Origin: Anoxybacterium sp963668245
GTDB taxonomy: Bacteria; Bacillota; Clostridia; Peptostreptococcales; Anaerovoracaceae
Assembly: GCA_963668245.2 (NCBI GenBank)
Contig: OY764195.2
Location: forward strand, 2,604,001 to 2,668,000
Length of the DNA: 64,000 nucleotides
Reading direction: 5' to 3'
Positions 8,684-17,809 of the stretch are shown here, in pieces (position 1 is the stretch's first letter; every line of letters starts with the position of its first letter). Below the pieces are notes generated by a model that worked only from the letters and a program-made list of their open reading frames with translations, was not told where the DNA came from and searched no databases. The translations under genes were made by a program, and so were the position numbers.

Positions 8684-11600
8684 CTACGAGCGCCCAATAG
8701 AAGCCGCACCCAATGTACCCATCAGCGAATCCAAATAATTTTGAGACTCATAATATGTCAACGCTTCTTTTGCCTTTTTCAACTTTTCATTATAGCCAAA
8801 TTCTTTGATTACAGATGCATTCAATGGATTCATCAAAAAGTGTTCCAAATTCGCAATTTTTTGTCTGGTTAAATCACAATCCACATCCTGCTTATTCTGC
8901 AATCTCTTCTTATACCAATCACTTTCCATGACAGTTTTCTTCTCAAAGAGGCGTCTAACTTCTTCGGAATCTAGCTTATGTCCTTCATACTCCCCGTACG
9001 CCATGATGTGTAATAATGCTTTCATTGGAGGAATCGCTTCGTCAATACTTCCATCTTGGAAGTAATTCAAAGCCGCTTTTTTGTGTCCATTGGCGATATT
9101 TAAAATACCATCTACAAAGGCCTCCATAGATTGCAATTCTGGTTTTAGGATTTCTTCACCGAAAATAGCCCTAGGTTCATCAAATATTTTACCAAGATAC
9201 TTATAACAGAAATTTACAGTCATTCTGTATCCTAAAATACTTGCAGGCACAGTCTCCCCGTTGTACTCAAAGTCTTCCATTTTTTCAAAGGAACCTTCTT
9301 CAATCAGTACCTTTGGATCTCTTTCACTTTCTTTTAATCTTGACCAAAGCTCTGGTACTAGAATAGAAATGTCGTGATCCACTCTGATATCTGGGCCAAT
9401 GTGTCCTGCTGGAGTCGTAAATACGTTATAGTCACCTAAAATATAGGATAACAATGCATTATTCAAATCGTAGATAGGAAGCAACATATTGAAAGGTCCC
9501 TTTGTCAATGCGCCTTCCGAACCAGCACCAGTAGTAGAGGGAGATTTCCCTGTCAAGCTACTAACAAAATCCATAAACAGCTCTGGCAATTCTTGGTAGT
9601 GAATTGGATTATAGACACTAAGCGGTGGTATTTTCTTTCCTTTTTCTTCCCCTGGTGGGTTATTTCGTCTACCTGGCAGTACCGCATTGACTGGCATCAA
9701 CACTGCTTGATCCAAAGGAATCTTTCTAGCCAAACGTTCACCCACAGAAGCAAGGTATGTCTTCACAGGATTCATAATGTCTGCTCTATTTTCAAGGTAT
9801 CGAGGATTTTTGCTCGGAGCACCGTCCACGATTCTCGGTTCAGAAGACACCACGCAATACTCATCATTCCCTTTTAAAAACATTTCAATATGATTTCTCA
9901 CTGGTTCTGTATAGTTGATATATCCCATGACATCATTTTTAATGTTGAGAACATCTTCCTTATTTAAAGGCTGATAATTTGTAGCAAATAGTTGACTGCT
10001 AGACAAATCTTTTTCTGCTTGACGATCAAATCCTTTATGTACCGCATCATCCGGTCTTTGGAAGAAGCGATATTCACAATTTGCTGGGAACTTATAACTG
10101 CTATTATGATATTCTGGATTAATATGTTCTAACTGTCCGGCAGGAATCAATACAGATGCTGTGATATCGTCCTCCATTTGTATTTTTTCACTTGGCATAA
10201 AATCCATCCTCAGCTTAAAAATTCTCCATGCCTTTTCATCTTGGAACCCTACACGAAGATAACTTGGTCGCAATTTACGATTATCAAATTTTAATTCGTT
10301 GCCAGGTTTACCATTGAGCATATCAACGGTAAAGTGTTTTCTCCAATCATCACCCCAAGAAGGATGGTAGAACCTTTTGACCATAAACACCAATGCTTTA
10401 ACATGATTTGGAATCGTATCGATATATTCATTGAAAGTATCACTATATGCAGGTGATGGTGTCAATAATTTAATTACAGAGCCAAGGGTACGGTCAATGG
10501 ATAAAATTGGTCTTGCTGGTCTTGTTCTATCTGGATATTCCTTCCATCGGTATCGGTAATCATAATCGAGTATTTCTTGAACCAAATCCAGATCTTTTTC
10601 CAGATCATTGACATAATATGTACCATAGATAATAGAATTACTAATTGATTTGGATATTTCAGATTTGCCTCCACCCGAAACAGTGCATGGTTTATGACAG
10701 AACACACCTTTTGCCTCTGCACTTACTAATTTCCAAATTGGTGCTTCTGGATGCTTCTCAATGTATATTTTTTCTCCATTTGGCAACACATAAAAATACC
10801 CGGGAAGCAATTTCAAGTGGCGCATTTTGTAATCATAAAACCATTGAATATCATTTTTCTGTAAATCAATCTTTACGTTTTCTGGCAAATATATAATGGT
10901 ATCACTATATTTATCAATTCCATAGTGATCTGGTTGGAGTATCATCATATCACCATAATCACGAATGACATCTTCAAAGCAATATCCATTTAGGCTTGCA
11001 TCTTCTAAAGCATTGTAGCTGATACCAAGATTTTTTTGTGGATACGCTATCGTGCCTCCTGCATGCTCTTCTTCCACATTTCCATAAAGATTTGCAGCAA
11101 ATCCAATCTGTGTTTTGATTTCTTTTTTTGAATATCCATAATAATTATCTGCAATTAGCGTCACCGCAACACCACGATGATCTCTGCATGTAAGCTTAAA
11201 TGCATTTCCATCATTGTAAAGATCATCTTCATTTTGATAGCACATGCCATCCCTTTTTTGACGTTCTGTTGCTTCATCATACGGAGGTAATCCCAAATCA
11301 ATTTTTCTCATACGACAGAGGTGTGGTGCCAGTAAGATATAACCTGTGTGCCCTGACCAATGTTCCACATCCAATCCGGCATCATGACTGTGAAAACTTG
11401 GATCCCCAGTATTTCCAAATACCGATTCAATAAAGTCGAGATTTGAAACAAAACTTCCTGGAGCAACAAAAAGAACTTCCATCCTTTTTTCTTCCAAAAC
11501 GCCTCTTACTTTTGGTGAAACAATTGGCTTAATCATTAAAGACACAAAAGTTTTTGCCGGTTCTTTTTGGTTTACCGTAAAAGGAAGAACCATCAAATCC

Positions 11601-12154
11601 TCAGGCGGATTGATTGCAGCATGATAAAGCTTTGTAAAGGTTTCTTTTGGAACTTCTTTTTTATCATTGGGAATCGGAAGTCCTCCTTCTACAATATGAA
11701 AAGATCCTTCTGTCGTTCTTCTATCATTTTTCGGATTGTGCAGTACGCCTTGTTTGATTCTATAGCTGCTAATAAACTCATTTGTAAATGTATTGCTGTC
11801 TGGTGGAAGAGACATTTCCCTTGCCAATCCATAATGATCTAGAGTCAAAGATTCATTGACTACTTTTGGCACTAGAGATGTTTCCTTAAAATATCCTTCA
11901 AAAAAGCCGTTGATTCGCTTATAAATACCTACTTCGTTTACATCAACCATTCTCTTCTTTTCTTTGTAATCTTTGATAATGTCGTCAAATAGGTCGATAA
12001 AATAAGTGCCTGTTTTTTCCTCATCCTCAGCAGAACTGTATATAGGCAGTCCCATGGATGCCAATTTAAAGTTAATATACTGGATTCTATCCTCGTGGGA
12101 TGTAATCGGATCAATATTTCCATAATCAATACCAAGTTTTTTACGAATTGACAT
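8684..12154 (-). CDS. Very large cytosolic protein, candidate diphosphate-dependent PEP carboxykinase
   Basis: 1156 residues with no signal peptide or membrane segment. The length and an internal P-loop-like stretch (SGGGKSEISKS, near residue 510) fit PPi-type phosphoenolpyruvate carboxykinase (EC 4.1.1.38; about 1,130-1,150 residues in Propionibacterium and Entamoeba). That enzyme interconverts PEP, CO2 and phosphate with oxaloacetate and PPi. Conventional PEPCKs are about half this length and carry a GxxGxGKT motif instead. The assignment rests on recalled family size and the motif, not on alignment, so it remains a hypothesis. The gene has its own promoter, an AGGAGG site 5 bases before ATG, and its own terminator. 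Confidence 0.6.
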   Translation of the reverse strand: MSIRKKLGIDYGNIDPITSHEDRIQYINFKLASMGLPIYSSAEDEEKTGTYFIDLFDDIIKDYKEKKRMVDVNEVGIYKRINGFFEGYFKETSLVPKVVNESLTLDHYGLAREMSLPPDSNTFTNEFISSYRIKQGVLHNPKNDRRTTEGSFHIVEGGLPIPNDKKEVPKETFTKLYHAAINPPEDLMVLPFTVNQKEPAKTFVSLMIKPIVSPKVRGVLEEKRMEVLFVAPGSFVSNLDFIESVFGNTGDPSFHSHDAGLDVEHWSGHTGYILLAPHLCRMRKIDLGLPPYDEATERQKRDGMCYQNEDDLYNDGNAFKLTCRDHRGVAVTLIADNYYGYSKKEIKTQIGFAANLYGNVEEEHAGGTIAYPQKNLGISYNALEDASLNGYCFEDVIRDYGDMMILQPDHYGIDKYSDTIIYLPENVKIDLQKNDIQWFYDYKMRHLKLLPGYFYVLPNGEKIYIEKHPEAPIWKLVSAEAKGVFCHKPCTVSGGGKSEISKSISNSIIYGTYYVNDLEKDLDLVQEILDYDYRYRWKEYPDRTRPARPILSIDRTLGSVIKLLTPSPAYSDTFNEYIDTIPNHVKALVFMVKRFYHPSWGDDWRKHFTVDMLNGKPGNELKFDNRKLRPSYLRVGFQDEKAWRIFKLRMDFMPSEKIQMEDDITASVLIPAGQLEHINPEYHNSSYKFPANCEYRFFQRPDDAVHKGFDRQAEKDLSSSQLFATNYQPLNKEDVLNIKNDVMGYINYTEPVRNHIEMFLKGNDEYCVVSSEPRIVDGAPSKNPRYLENRADIMNPVKTYLASVGERLARKIPLDQAVLMPVNAVLPGRRNNPPGEEKGKKIPPLSVYNPIHYQELPELFMDFVSSLTGKSPSTTGAGSEGALTKGPFNMLLPIYDLNNALLSYILGDYNVFTTPAGHIGPDIRVDHDISILVPELWSRLKESERDPKVLIEEGSFEKMEDFEYNGETVPASILGYRMTVNFCYKYLGKIFDEPRAIFGEEILKPELQSMEAFVDGILNIANGHKKAALNYFQDGSIDEAIPPMKALLHIMAYGEYEGHKLDSEEVRRLFEKKTVMESDWYKKRLQNKQDVDCDLTRQKIANLEHFLMNPLNASVIKEFGYNEKLKKAKEALTYYESQNYLDSLMGTLGAASIGRS

Positions 12155-12184
12155 CTTAACCTCCTAATTGGTTTATTTTGTTAC

Positions 12185-12213
12185 AGTATACCTTGTATTC
12201 TAAGATTTTTCAA
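12185..12213 (-). promoter_or_regulatory. Promoter of the 1156-residue protein gene
   Basis: On the minus strand, TTGAAA (12208-12213), a 17-bp spacer and TATACT (12185-12190). It predicts a start near 12178 and a short leader containing the AGGAGG site. Confidence 0.7.
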
Positions 12214-12272
12214 GTTTGAATTGACAACATAACAATGTATTAACCTAAACTTGACATATTAATACAATAAAC

Positions 12273-12321
12273 TTAACAAATTAAAGCGCAACATTTAACA
12301 ACACTTAACAACACTTAACAA
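12273..12321. repeat. Phased TTAACAA half-site repeats
   Basis: Four copies of TTAACAA lie at 12273-12279, 12295-12301, 12305-12311 and 12315-12321. The last three are spaced exactly 10 bp apart and share the context acAcTTAACA. They sit 60-110 bp upstream of the promoter at 12185-12213. The half-site resembles half of a Rex (NADH-sensing repressor) operator, but all copies point the same way, so a classical Rex palindrome is not formed. They may be a phased activator or repressor array. Confidence 0.6.
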
Positions 12322-12345
12322 CATATGTATAATTTTCTTGGAAAA

Positions 12346-12370
12346 AAAGACTGCATTGCTGCAGTCTTTT
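12346..12370 (-). terminator. Intrinsic terminator after the NADH oxidase gene
   Basis: The stem AAAAGACTGCA/TGCAGTCTTTT has a short TTGC loop and, on the minus strand, a run of seven T followed by CC. It ends the nox transcript 30 bp after its stop. Confidence 0.85.
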
Positions 12371-12399
12371 CAAACAATTGCTTATTTAGTTATACCCAC

Positions 12400-13734
12400 T
12401 TATTTCGCTGTTAACGCCGCCATCGTAATATAATTATATGGCTTGTTAAAATGTGGTAAGAAGAAAATATCTGTCAATGCCAATTTATCAATAGTAACTT
12501 TTTCTTGAATCGCCAAGGAAAACATATGGATTCCCATAGAGATATCATAGGTTGATGCCATCTGTGCACCAATAATGACACGCGTTTTCGCATCATAAAC
12601 AATTCTAATCTTTACTGGAGGATTGTCATGCTCAATAAATTCTGGTTTTTGTAAATCCGCATAATCAGTAGCCTTAGCATCCATTCCTAATTTCTTTGCT
12701 TTATTTAGTGTCAACCCGGTCGAAACCATTTTCAAATCGTAAATACTAATTCCGTTTGATCCCTGTACACCTGCAGATTGAATTGGTGTGCCAAGTACGT
12801 TGTGGGCAGCAACAACTCCAGAGCGAACTGAATTTGTAGCCAATGCAATATAATTAGTGCTGTCAATGGAATTGTCATAAACAGTTGCACAGTCTCCAAT
12901 TGCAAAAACGTCAGGAATAGATGTCTGTTGGTTTTTGTTTACTAAATATGCACCATTTCTGAATAGGTTCAATTTTTCTTTTCCCAAATCATTGTTTGGT
13001 CTAAACCCAATACACATTACAACCATATCAGCCTTATAACGGTTAACATCAGTGATTACTTCTTCAACTTTTCCATTTCCACGAATTTCCATTACCTTTT
13101 CGCCAAAAGCCAATCGGATACCATGAATTCCAAGATTTTGCTTCATCAATTCTGTAAAGTCATCATCATAGTATGTTGAAAGACACGTTTTTTCAACATC
13201 TACCATGGTAACATTTTTGCCATGTCTCTTAAATGCTTCTGCAAGCTCAACTCCAATATACCCTGCACCCACTACAACTACATCGCGAATATCTGGATTT
13301 TGAAGTTTTTTGATTACATCTTCAGCATGCTGATACAGTTTTACAAGCTGCACATTTTCAAGATCACTTCCTGGAATCGCAGGAACAATCGGTTTTGATC
13401 CTGTGGCTAAAATTAGCTTATCATATGCTTGGGCAATGGTATTTCCAGCTTTGTCTTTTGCATAGACGGTTTTTGTATTGAAATCGATGTTTGTAACCGG
13501 TGTTTCCATGTAGACTTTGGCACCACCTGCTTCTAACGCCGCTTTGTTTGAATAAAATAATCCTTCTGGACCGGAAATCTGATTTCCTATCCAAAGTGCC
13601 ATTCCGCATCCTAAAAAGCTTATATTGGAATTGGAATCGAAGACAGTTACCTCATGTCCTTTCGAATTACCTAAAATAGTGTTTGTAGCCGCTGTTCCTG
13701 CGTGATTGGCTCCAACTATTACAATTTTGCTCAT
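12400..13734 (-). CDS. nox: NADH oxidase, water-forming type (FAD-dependent)
   Basis: 444 residues, the usual length for Nox and CoA-disulfide-reductase-type flavoproteins. It has an N-terminal FAD-binding GANHAGTAA, the redox-active cysteine in SFLGCGMALWIG (Cys about 43), a central NADH-binding VVGAGYIGVELAEAF, and a second FAD motif VFAIGDCATV. The GANHAG start and GCGMALW context are typical of the four-electron, H2O-forming oxidase that removes O2 and regenerates NAD+. A TATAAT-like -10 lies about 45 bp upstream. A closely related NADH peroxidase or polysulfide reductase role cannot be excluded from sequence alone. Confidence 0.85.
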   Translation of the reverse strand: MSKIVIVGANHAGTAATNTILGNSKGHEVTVFDSNSNISFLGCGMALWIGNQISGPEGLFYSNKAALEAGGAKVYMETPVTNIDFNTKTVYAKDKAGNTIAQAYDKLILATGSKPIVPAIPGSDLENVQLVKLYQHAEDVIKKLQNPDIRDVVVVGAGYIGVELAEAFKRHGKNVTMVDVEKTCLSTYYDDDFTELMKQNLGIHGIRLAFGEKVMEIRGNGKVEEVITDVNRYKADMVVMCIGFRPNNDLGKEKLNLFRNGAYLVNKNQQTSIPDVFAIGDCATVYDNSIDSTNYIALATNSVRSGVVAAHNVLGTPIQSAGVQGSNGISIYDLKMVSTGLTLNKAKKLGMDAKATDYADLQKPEFIEHDNPPVKIRIVYDAKTRVIIGAQMASTYDISMGIHMFSLAIQEKVTIDKLALTDIFFLPHFNKPYNYITMAALTAK

Positions 13735-13864
13735 AAATAAACCTCCCTGGTATGATTGTCAATTATACCATTGATTTATACCCTTTGTCCTTCGGTGAAA
13801 CACAGAAAGGATAGGACTATATCTGGCATTTTCTTGTAATATGTCCAGAAAGGAAATTGGATTA

Positions 13865-15616
13865 TCACCAGCCAGCCTGAGAAAATGCCATTTCAACTAC
13901 GTATTGTCCGCCTCCATTTCTTTTTGCCTCGTACATCGCTTGGTCACCCGAACGAATCACTGTTTCCAAATTTTCAACATCTTTGGCTATTTCTGCAATG
14001 CCAATACTGACGTTAATATAGATCGGTTCATCTTCTTTGTAAAATGGCTCTTTGATTGTACGAATGATTCGATCTGCCACTGCTTTCACGACGTCTAGTT
14101 CTCCATTGATTAGGACAACAAATTCATCTCCGCCATACCTGCAAATCATATCACTATCTCTGATTAACCGTTTCAGCCTTCTCCCGGTCTCTTGCAAAAC
14201 AAAATCACCCGTTTTATGTCCATACGTATCATTGACAGCTTTAAAGCCATCTAGGTCTAAAAACATCAGATACTGCTTGGCGTGCATGTCTTTACTTCTC
14301 CAATCTGAAGTATTGATTTCAGACAAATAGTTACGATTGCAAAGCCCCGTAAGTGGATCACGTATGGCTTTTGTCCCAAGTATCTCATTTTCATGAATGA
14401 TATTTAAAAATTTGTGTAACGTTACAATGCTGAAACAAATTGCAAAGTTCAGTGTTGCTGCAGGAAGCCAAGACACTTGATTACCAAAGAAAACCTCTTT
14501 TATCATTGCTATCACTGCCACAGACAAGGCAAACAAAATTAATTTTGCATACTGCTGCTTTTTTGACACACACTCTATTGATATGGCAATAAAAAATAAA
14601 ATATATAACAAACCCATAATTTTATAGGGATACAGGTAGACAGTATATACTTTGTGAGGAAAAAAAACGATCACAGTCCCCAAAACAATCATACCCTTGA
14701 ATACCAATCGTTGTCGGATGGCATTTTTTTGATTCTGAAAAATATGGCTGATGAGCAATCCAAAGATAGGTAGTAATAAGAACCCAAAGAAATACTCAAT
14801 CCGATTGAGTACCTGCCAGTTATCCATGGAAAAAAAAGAAAGAACCAATCTTTTTCCCGTCATAAATAGATAGAAACTCATGACAATCGAAAACATAGAA
14901 AAGTAAAAAGTAGTATATGATTTTCTCTGGTGCAAAAAGAATAAAACAAAATTTATCAATCCAATGATTAATAGAGACGAGAATAAAAACATGCTAATTA
15001 AGATGCCTTCATCCCCTTGTTTCAAGATACTCGATACACTTCCAATTGAAATAGCATTCCAAAATCCACCTCGATAATAATCAAAATTCGAAATTTCCAT
15101 TAAAAATCGGGCATTGCCGCTTTCATCCGCCTGAAAACACCCTTCTATTGGCTTCCATTGCGGAATACTCTTTTCACGTTCTTTCCCTACCACACCATTT
15201 TGAACGATTAATTTTTCATTTACATAAAGGCGATAGGCAGTTACTTCATCTAATATAGATAATCCATATAACTCCTCTGGAATTAATCCACTTATCTCCA
15301 ATTGATAGGTTCCATAACCATATGGAGAGAGGTCCATAATGCCATCAGTCTCCCAAAAATGTGGTACTTTTCTTACAAGGGTTTTTGAGGGGATTTCACC
15401 TTCGCTCAGAAGTGCATTAGGAGAAAATAGCCATTCGCCTTCTAATGTAACAATTTGATTTCTTTCGCTGTCCCATTTTTTTAAGTCAATAGTACCATTT
15501 TCAGCAAAGAGATGAGTCTGCTCATAGGGATGTTCATAGGCAAGAAAAATGCCAATGATTAGAATACACGTAACCATTGCAAAAATCGGAAGTTCGGTTT
15601 TAATGAATTGCTTCAT
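13865..15616 (-). CDS. Membrane diguanylate cyclase with 7TMR-DISM sensor
   Basis: About 583 residues. Segment 14-34 is a membrane anchor. An extracytoplasmic beta-sandwich domain (about 40-190, with SPYGYGTYQLEISG and a C-terminal IGSV strand) resembles 7TMR-DISMED2 or glycosidase sugar-binding folds. Seven hydrophobic helices (about 200-400) follow, then a GGDEF domain with an intact active site (RYGGDEFVVL) and an RDSD product-inhibition site five residues before it. It should make c-di-GMP from GTP in response to an external ligand. Start choice is uncertain: the ATG at 15616 is best spaced from GGAAAGGGA, with 15625 as the alternative. Confidence 0.87.
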   Translation of the reverse strand: MKQFIKTELPIFAMVTCILIIGIFLAYEHPYEQTHLFAENGTIDLKKWDSERNQIVTLEGEWLFSPNALLSEGEIPSKTLVRKVPHFWETDGIMDLSPYGYGTYQLEISGLIPEELYGLSILDEVTAYRLYVNEKLIVQNGVVGKEREKSIPQWKPIEGCFQADESGNARFLMEISNFDYYRGGFWNAISIGSVSSILKQGDEGILISMFLFSSLLIIGLINFVLFFLHQRKSYTTFYFSMFSIVMSFYLFMTGKRLVLSFFSMDNWQVLNRIEYFFGFLLLPIFGLLISHIFQNQKNAIRQRLVFKGMIVLGTVIVFFPHKVYTVYLYPYKIMGLLYILFFIAISIECVSKKQQYAKLILFALSVAVIAMIKEVFFGNQVSWLPAATLNFAICFSIVTLHKFLNIIHENEILGTKAIRDPLTGLCNRNYLSEINTSDWRSKDMHAKQYLMFLDLDGFKAVNDTYGHKTGDFVLQETGRRLKRLIRDSDMICRYGGDEFVVLINGELDVVKAVADRIIRTIKEPFYKEDEPIYINVSIGIAEIAKDVENLETVIRSGDQAMYEAKRNGGGQYVVEMAFSQAGW

Positions 15617-15805
15617 TTTATTCATTCCCTTTCCAAAACCTCGTCTTGTTTTCAAAATCTCTGATTTATTTTGTTGAAAACCCTATTACTTTTATTTTAT
15701 GCGGATTTTTCATTTACGTCAATGGAAAAGGTTGAAATTCCAGTATTTTTTCATTCTTTTCAATTATTTGTCTGTCTTTTCAGTCAAATGGATTCTTTGC
15801 ATACA

Positions 15806-15835
15806 TTGCATCCTAAAGACTATTTATGTTATAGT
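15806..15835 (+). promoter_or_regulatory. Probable cysK promoter
   Basis: TTGCAT (15806-15811), an 18-bp spacer and TATAGT (15830-15835) precede an AGGAGGG site and the cysK ATG. No T-box or S-box leader fits in the short 5' UTR. Confidence 0.6.
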
Positions 15836-15864
15836 AATACGATAGAATTAGGAGGGATATAAAA

Positions 15865-16755
15865 ATGTATCAAAATATACTCGAAACCATCGGTAATACG
15901 CCTTTGGTTAAAATAAATCATCTGAATCCAAAGCCACAGATTCCACTTTATGCAAAAGTAGAGGGTTTTAACCCAACCGGAAGCATAAAAGACCGTATTG
16001 CATTGAAAATGATTGAGCAAGCAGAGGAGTGTGGTGCTCTTTCTCCTGGCAAAATTATCATTGAACCCACATCAGGAAATACCGGAATTGGGCTTGCAAT
16101 GATTGGTGCTGTAAAAGGGTACCCAGTGGTGATTGTTATGAGTGAAGCAGTATCTATAGAAAGAAGAAAAATGATTCAAGCGTTTGGAGCAAAGGTCACA
16201 TTGACAGATCCTGCTCTTGGTACAGACGGAGCCATTCAAAAAGCACACGAACTAGTAAATCAGAATCCCGATTTGTATTTTATGCCAAATCAGTTTTCAA
16301 ACAAGTATAACAAACTCGCTCATTATGATACAACCGCCAGCGAAATATGGGAAGAGACAGAGGGAAAAGTGACCCATTTCGTCTCAGCTCTTGGCACATC
16401 AGGTACAATCATGGGAGTTGGCATGGGTCTAAAGGATAAAAATCCGAAAATAGAAATCGTGGAAGCGCATCCAGTAAAAGGTCACTATATTCAAGGGCTC
16501 AAAAACATGGAAGAGGCCATTGTCCCAGAAATCTATGATCCGTCTAAAATTGACCGAACCGTGATGATTGAATCCGAATCTGCTTTTGCAATGGCAAGGG
16601 AAATCGTTTTGAAAGAAGGAATTTTTGTCGGTATGAGTAGTGGAGCTGCAATGGTAGCAGCCTTATCATGCATCGAAGAGATAGATCAAGGTTTTGTTGT
16701 TGTAGCTTTTTCCGATCGTGGAGAAAAATATTTAAGTACTGCTTTATTTGATTAA
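15865..16755 (+). CDS. cysK: Cysteine synthase A (O-acetylserine sulfhydrylase)
   Basis: A PLP enzyme of 296 residues that makes cysteine from O-acetylserine and sulfide. The PLP lysine is in NPTGSIKDRIAL (Lys about 42). The substrate loop TSGNTGIGLAM, the phosphate-binding GTSGTIMGVG and the C-terminal SSGAA are all present. It is a single-gene unit with its own promoter and terminator, flanked by minus-strand genes. Sulfide metabolism reappears in the window as the SQR-like protein at 56293. Confidence 0.95.
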   Translation: MYQNILETIGNTPLVKINHLNPKPQIPLYAKVEGFNPTGSIKDRIALKMIEQAEECGALSPGKIIIEPTSGNTGIGLAMIGAVKGYPVVIVMSEAVSIERRKMIQAFGAKVTLTDPALGTDGAIQKAHELVNQNPDLYFMPNQFSNKYNKLAHYDTTASEIWEETEGKVTHFVSALGTSGTIMGVGMGLKDKNPKIEIVEAHPVKGHYIQGLKNMEEAIVPEIYDPSKIDRTVMIESESAFAMAREIVLKEGIFVGMSSGAAMVAALSCIEEIDQGFVVVAFSDRGEKYLSTALFD

Positions 16756-16805
16756 TACAAGATTGATTTTCAGAAGTTCCACCGTTAGCATGGTTTCAAG
16801 AGAAA

Positions 16806-16831
16806 AAGCTATGGAATGATATCCATAGCTT
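16806..16831. terminator. Bidirectional terminator between cysK and the signalling cluster
   Basis: A 10-bp perfect stem AAGCTATGGA/TCCATAGCTT with a 6-base loop. The plus side is followed by CTTCATTTA and the minus side by TTTCTC. It can end cysK and also the converging nine-gene cluster. Confidence 0.8.
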
Positions 16832-16951
16832 CTTCATTTATCTCACAGTCTACACATCAGTTACTTTTGTTTTATATGTTTCAACATCCACTGTTACGTT
16901 CATGTTATTTCATCAACATCACCGCATCGGTTTCTTTTTTAAGAATTATAG

Positions 16952-17758
16952 CTAATTCAAGCTATCTGTTACCACACTACTGAAATCTTCAACCATTCCA
17001 TTTGACTCAGGCAACTGAGAAGCTGAAACTAAGGTTTTCAGCAAATAATCAATGGTCGTTTTCTGCCGAGCAATACTCTTTTCTAAAAATTCTTTTTCCC
17101 TATTGTTTTCTTCTTCAATACGATGAAGAGTATGAAATATATTTGCAACTTCATCATGAAAAATCTCTGATCGAACGTAATCTAAAACCAAATTAACCTG
17201 TCCAATAGTAGCCATATTTTTATGAACATCATAGTTTTTCATCATTCGGTTACGAATCAATGCCGCTGCGACTTTGATTGCATCACGATCCACATGAATC
17301 GCATTTCTATATGCTTTAATTAATCTACCATCCATATAAACTGGTGAAGTGACCATAATCACCAACACACCTTCTCGTCCAAATCCAGTTTCCATTTTTG
17401 ACGTACTTGTCTCACTTTCTTCAAGGCTCGATTCATAGCCATCTAGTTGCCAGACAATTTTTCCAACTGCCTTTCCTTTCTCTTTCAAAATATGGACAAC
17501 ATCAAAATTTTCAAGTTCGCAGTCGATATCATCTTCTGGAAAAAGGTTGCATAATTCTTTTACCATTGCCTCCTCCATCAGATAACCTGTTCGCTGTTTT
17601 TCCAATTCTTGCTTATAGACTTCAATTTTCCCATACAGATTTTGAATCTCAGAATTCTTTTCCACTATTTCTTTTTCTAAGTTCTTAATTAGTTCCTTGT
17701 TAAAATTATATGTCAAGCCTGCCTTTGCATCTTTATGTGATGTTCTTTTCGTATTCAT
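16952..17758 (-). CDS. Coiled-coil protein, possible degenerate DUF2130 relative
   Basis: 268 residues, soluble. A coiled coil (about 20-60) precedes a mixed alpha/beta core and a second charged helical segment (about 205-250). The core pattern (ELCNLFPEDDIDCEL..., then GKAVGKIVWQ, then GVLVIMVTSPVYMDGRLI) resembles the DUF2130 layout. The usual acidic/KRTK nuclease-like signature after the GxIxW strand is absent and Q replaces the acidic residue. If related, it is likely not a nuclease. It is the last gene of the signalling cluster, 51 bp after the REC-GGDEF-HD-GYP gene. Function unknown. Confidence 0.6.
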   Translation of the reverse strand: MNTKRTSHKDAKAGLTYNFNKELIKNLEKEIVEKNSEIQNLYGKIEVYKQELEKQRTGYLMEEAMVKELCNLFPEDDIDCELENFDVVHILKEKGKAVGKIVWQLDGYESSLEESETSTSKMETGFGREGVLVIMVTSPVYMDGRLIKAYRNAIHVDRDAIKVAAALIRNRMMKNYDVHKNMATIGQVNLVLDYVRSEIFHDEVANIFHTLHRIEEENNREKEFLEKSIARQKTTIDYLLKTLVSASQLPESNGMVEDFSSVVTDSLN

Positions 17759-17809
17759 GGTTCCCTCCTACATACTAACAAAGTAATAATCTTTCGTATT
17801 CAGGCTTCA

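Noticed and set aside
12273..12321. Short CRISPR-like array
   Set aside because: The repeat unit is only 7-10 bp with no spacers, and no cas genes are present. No CRISPR array was seen anywhere in the window.
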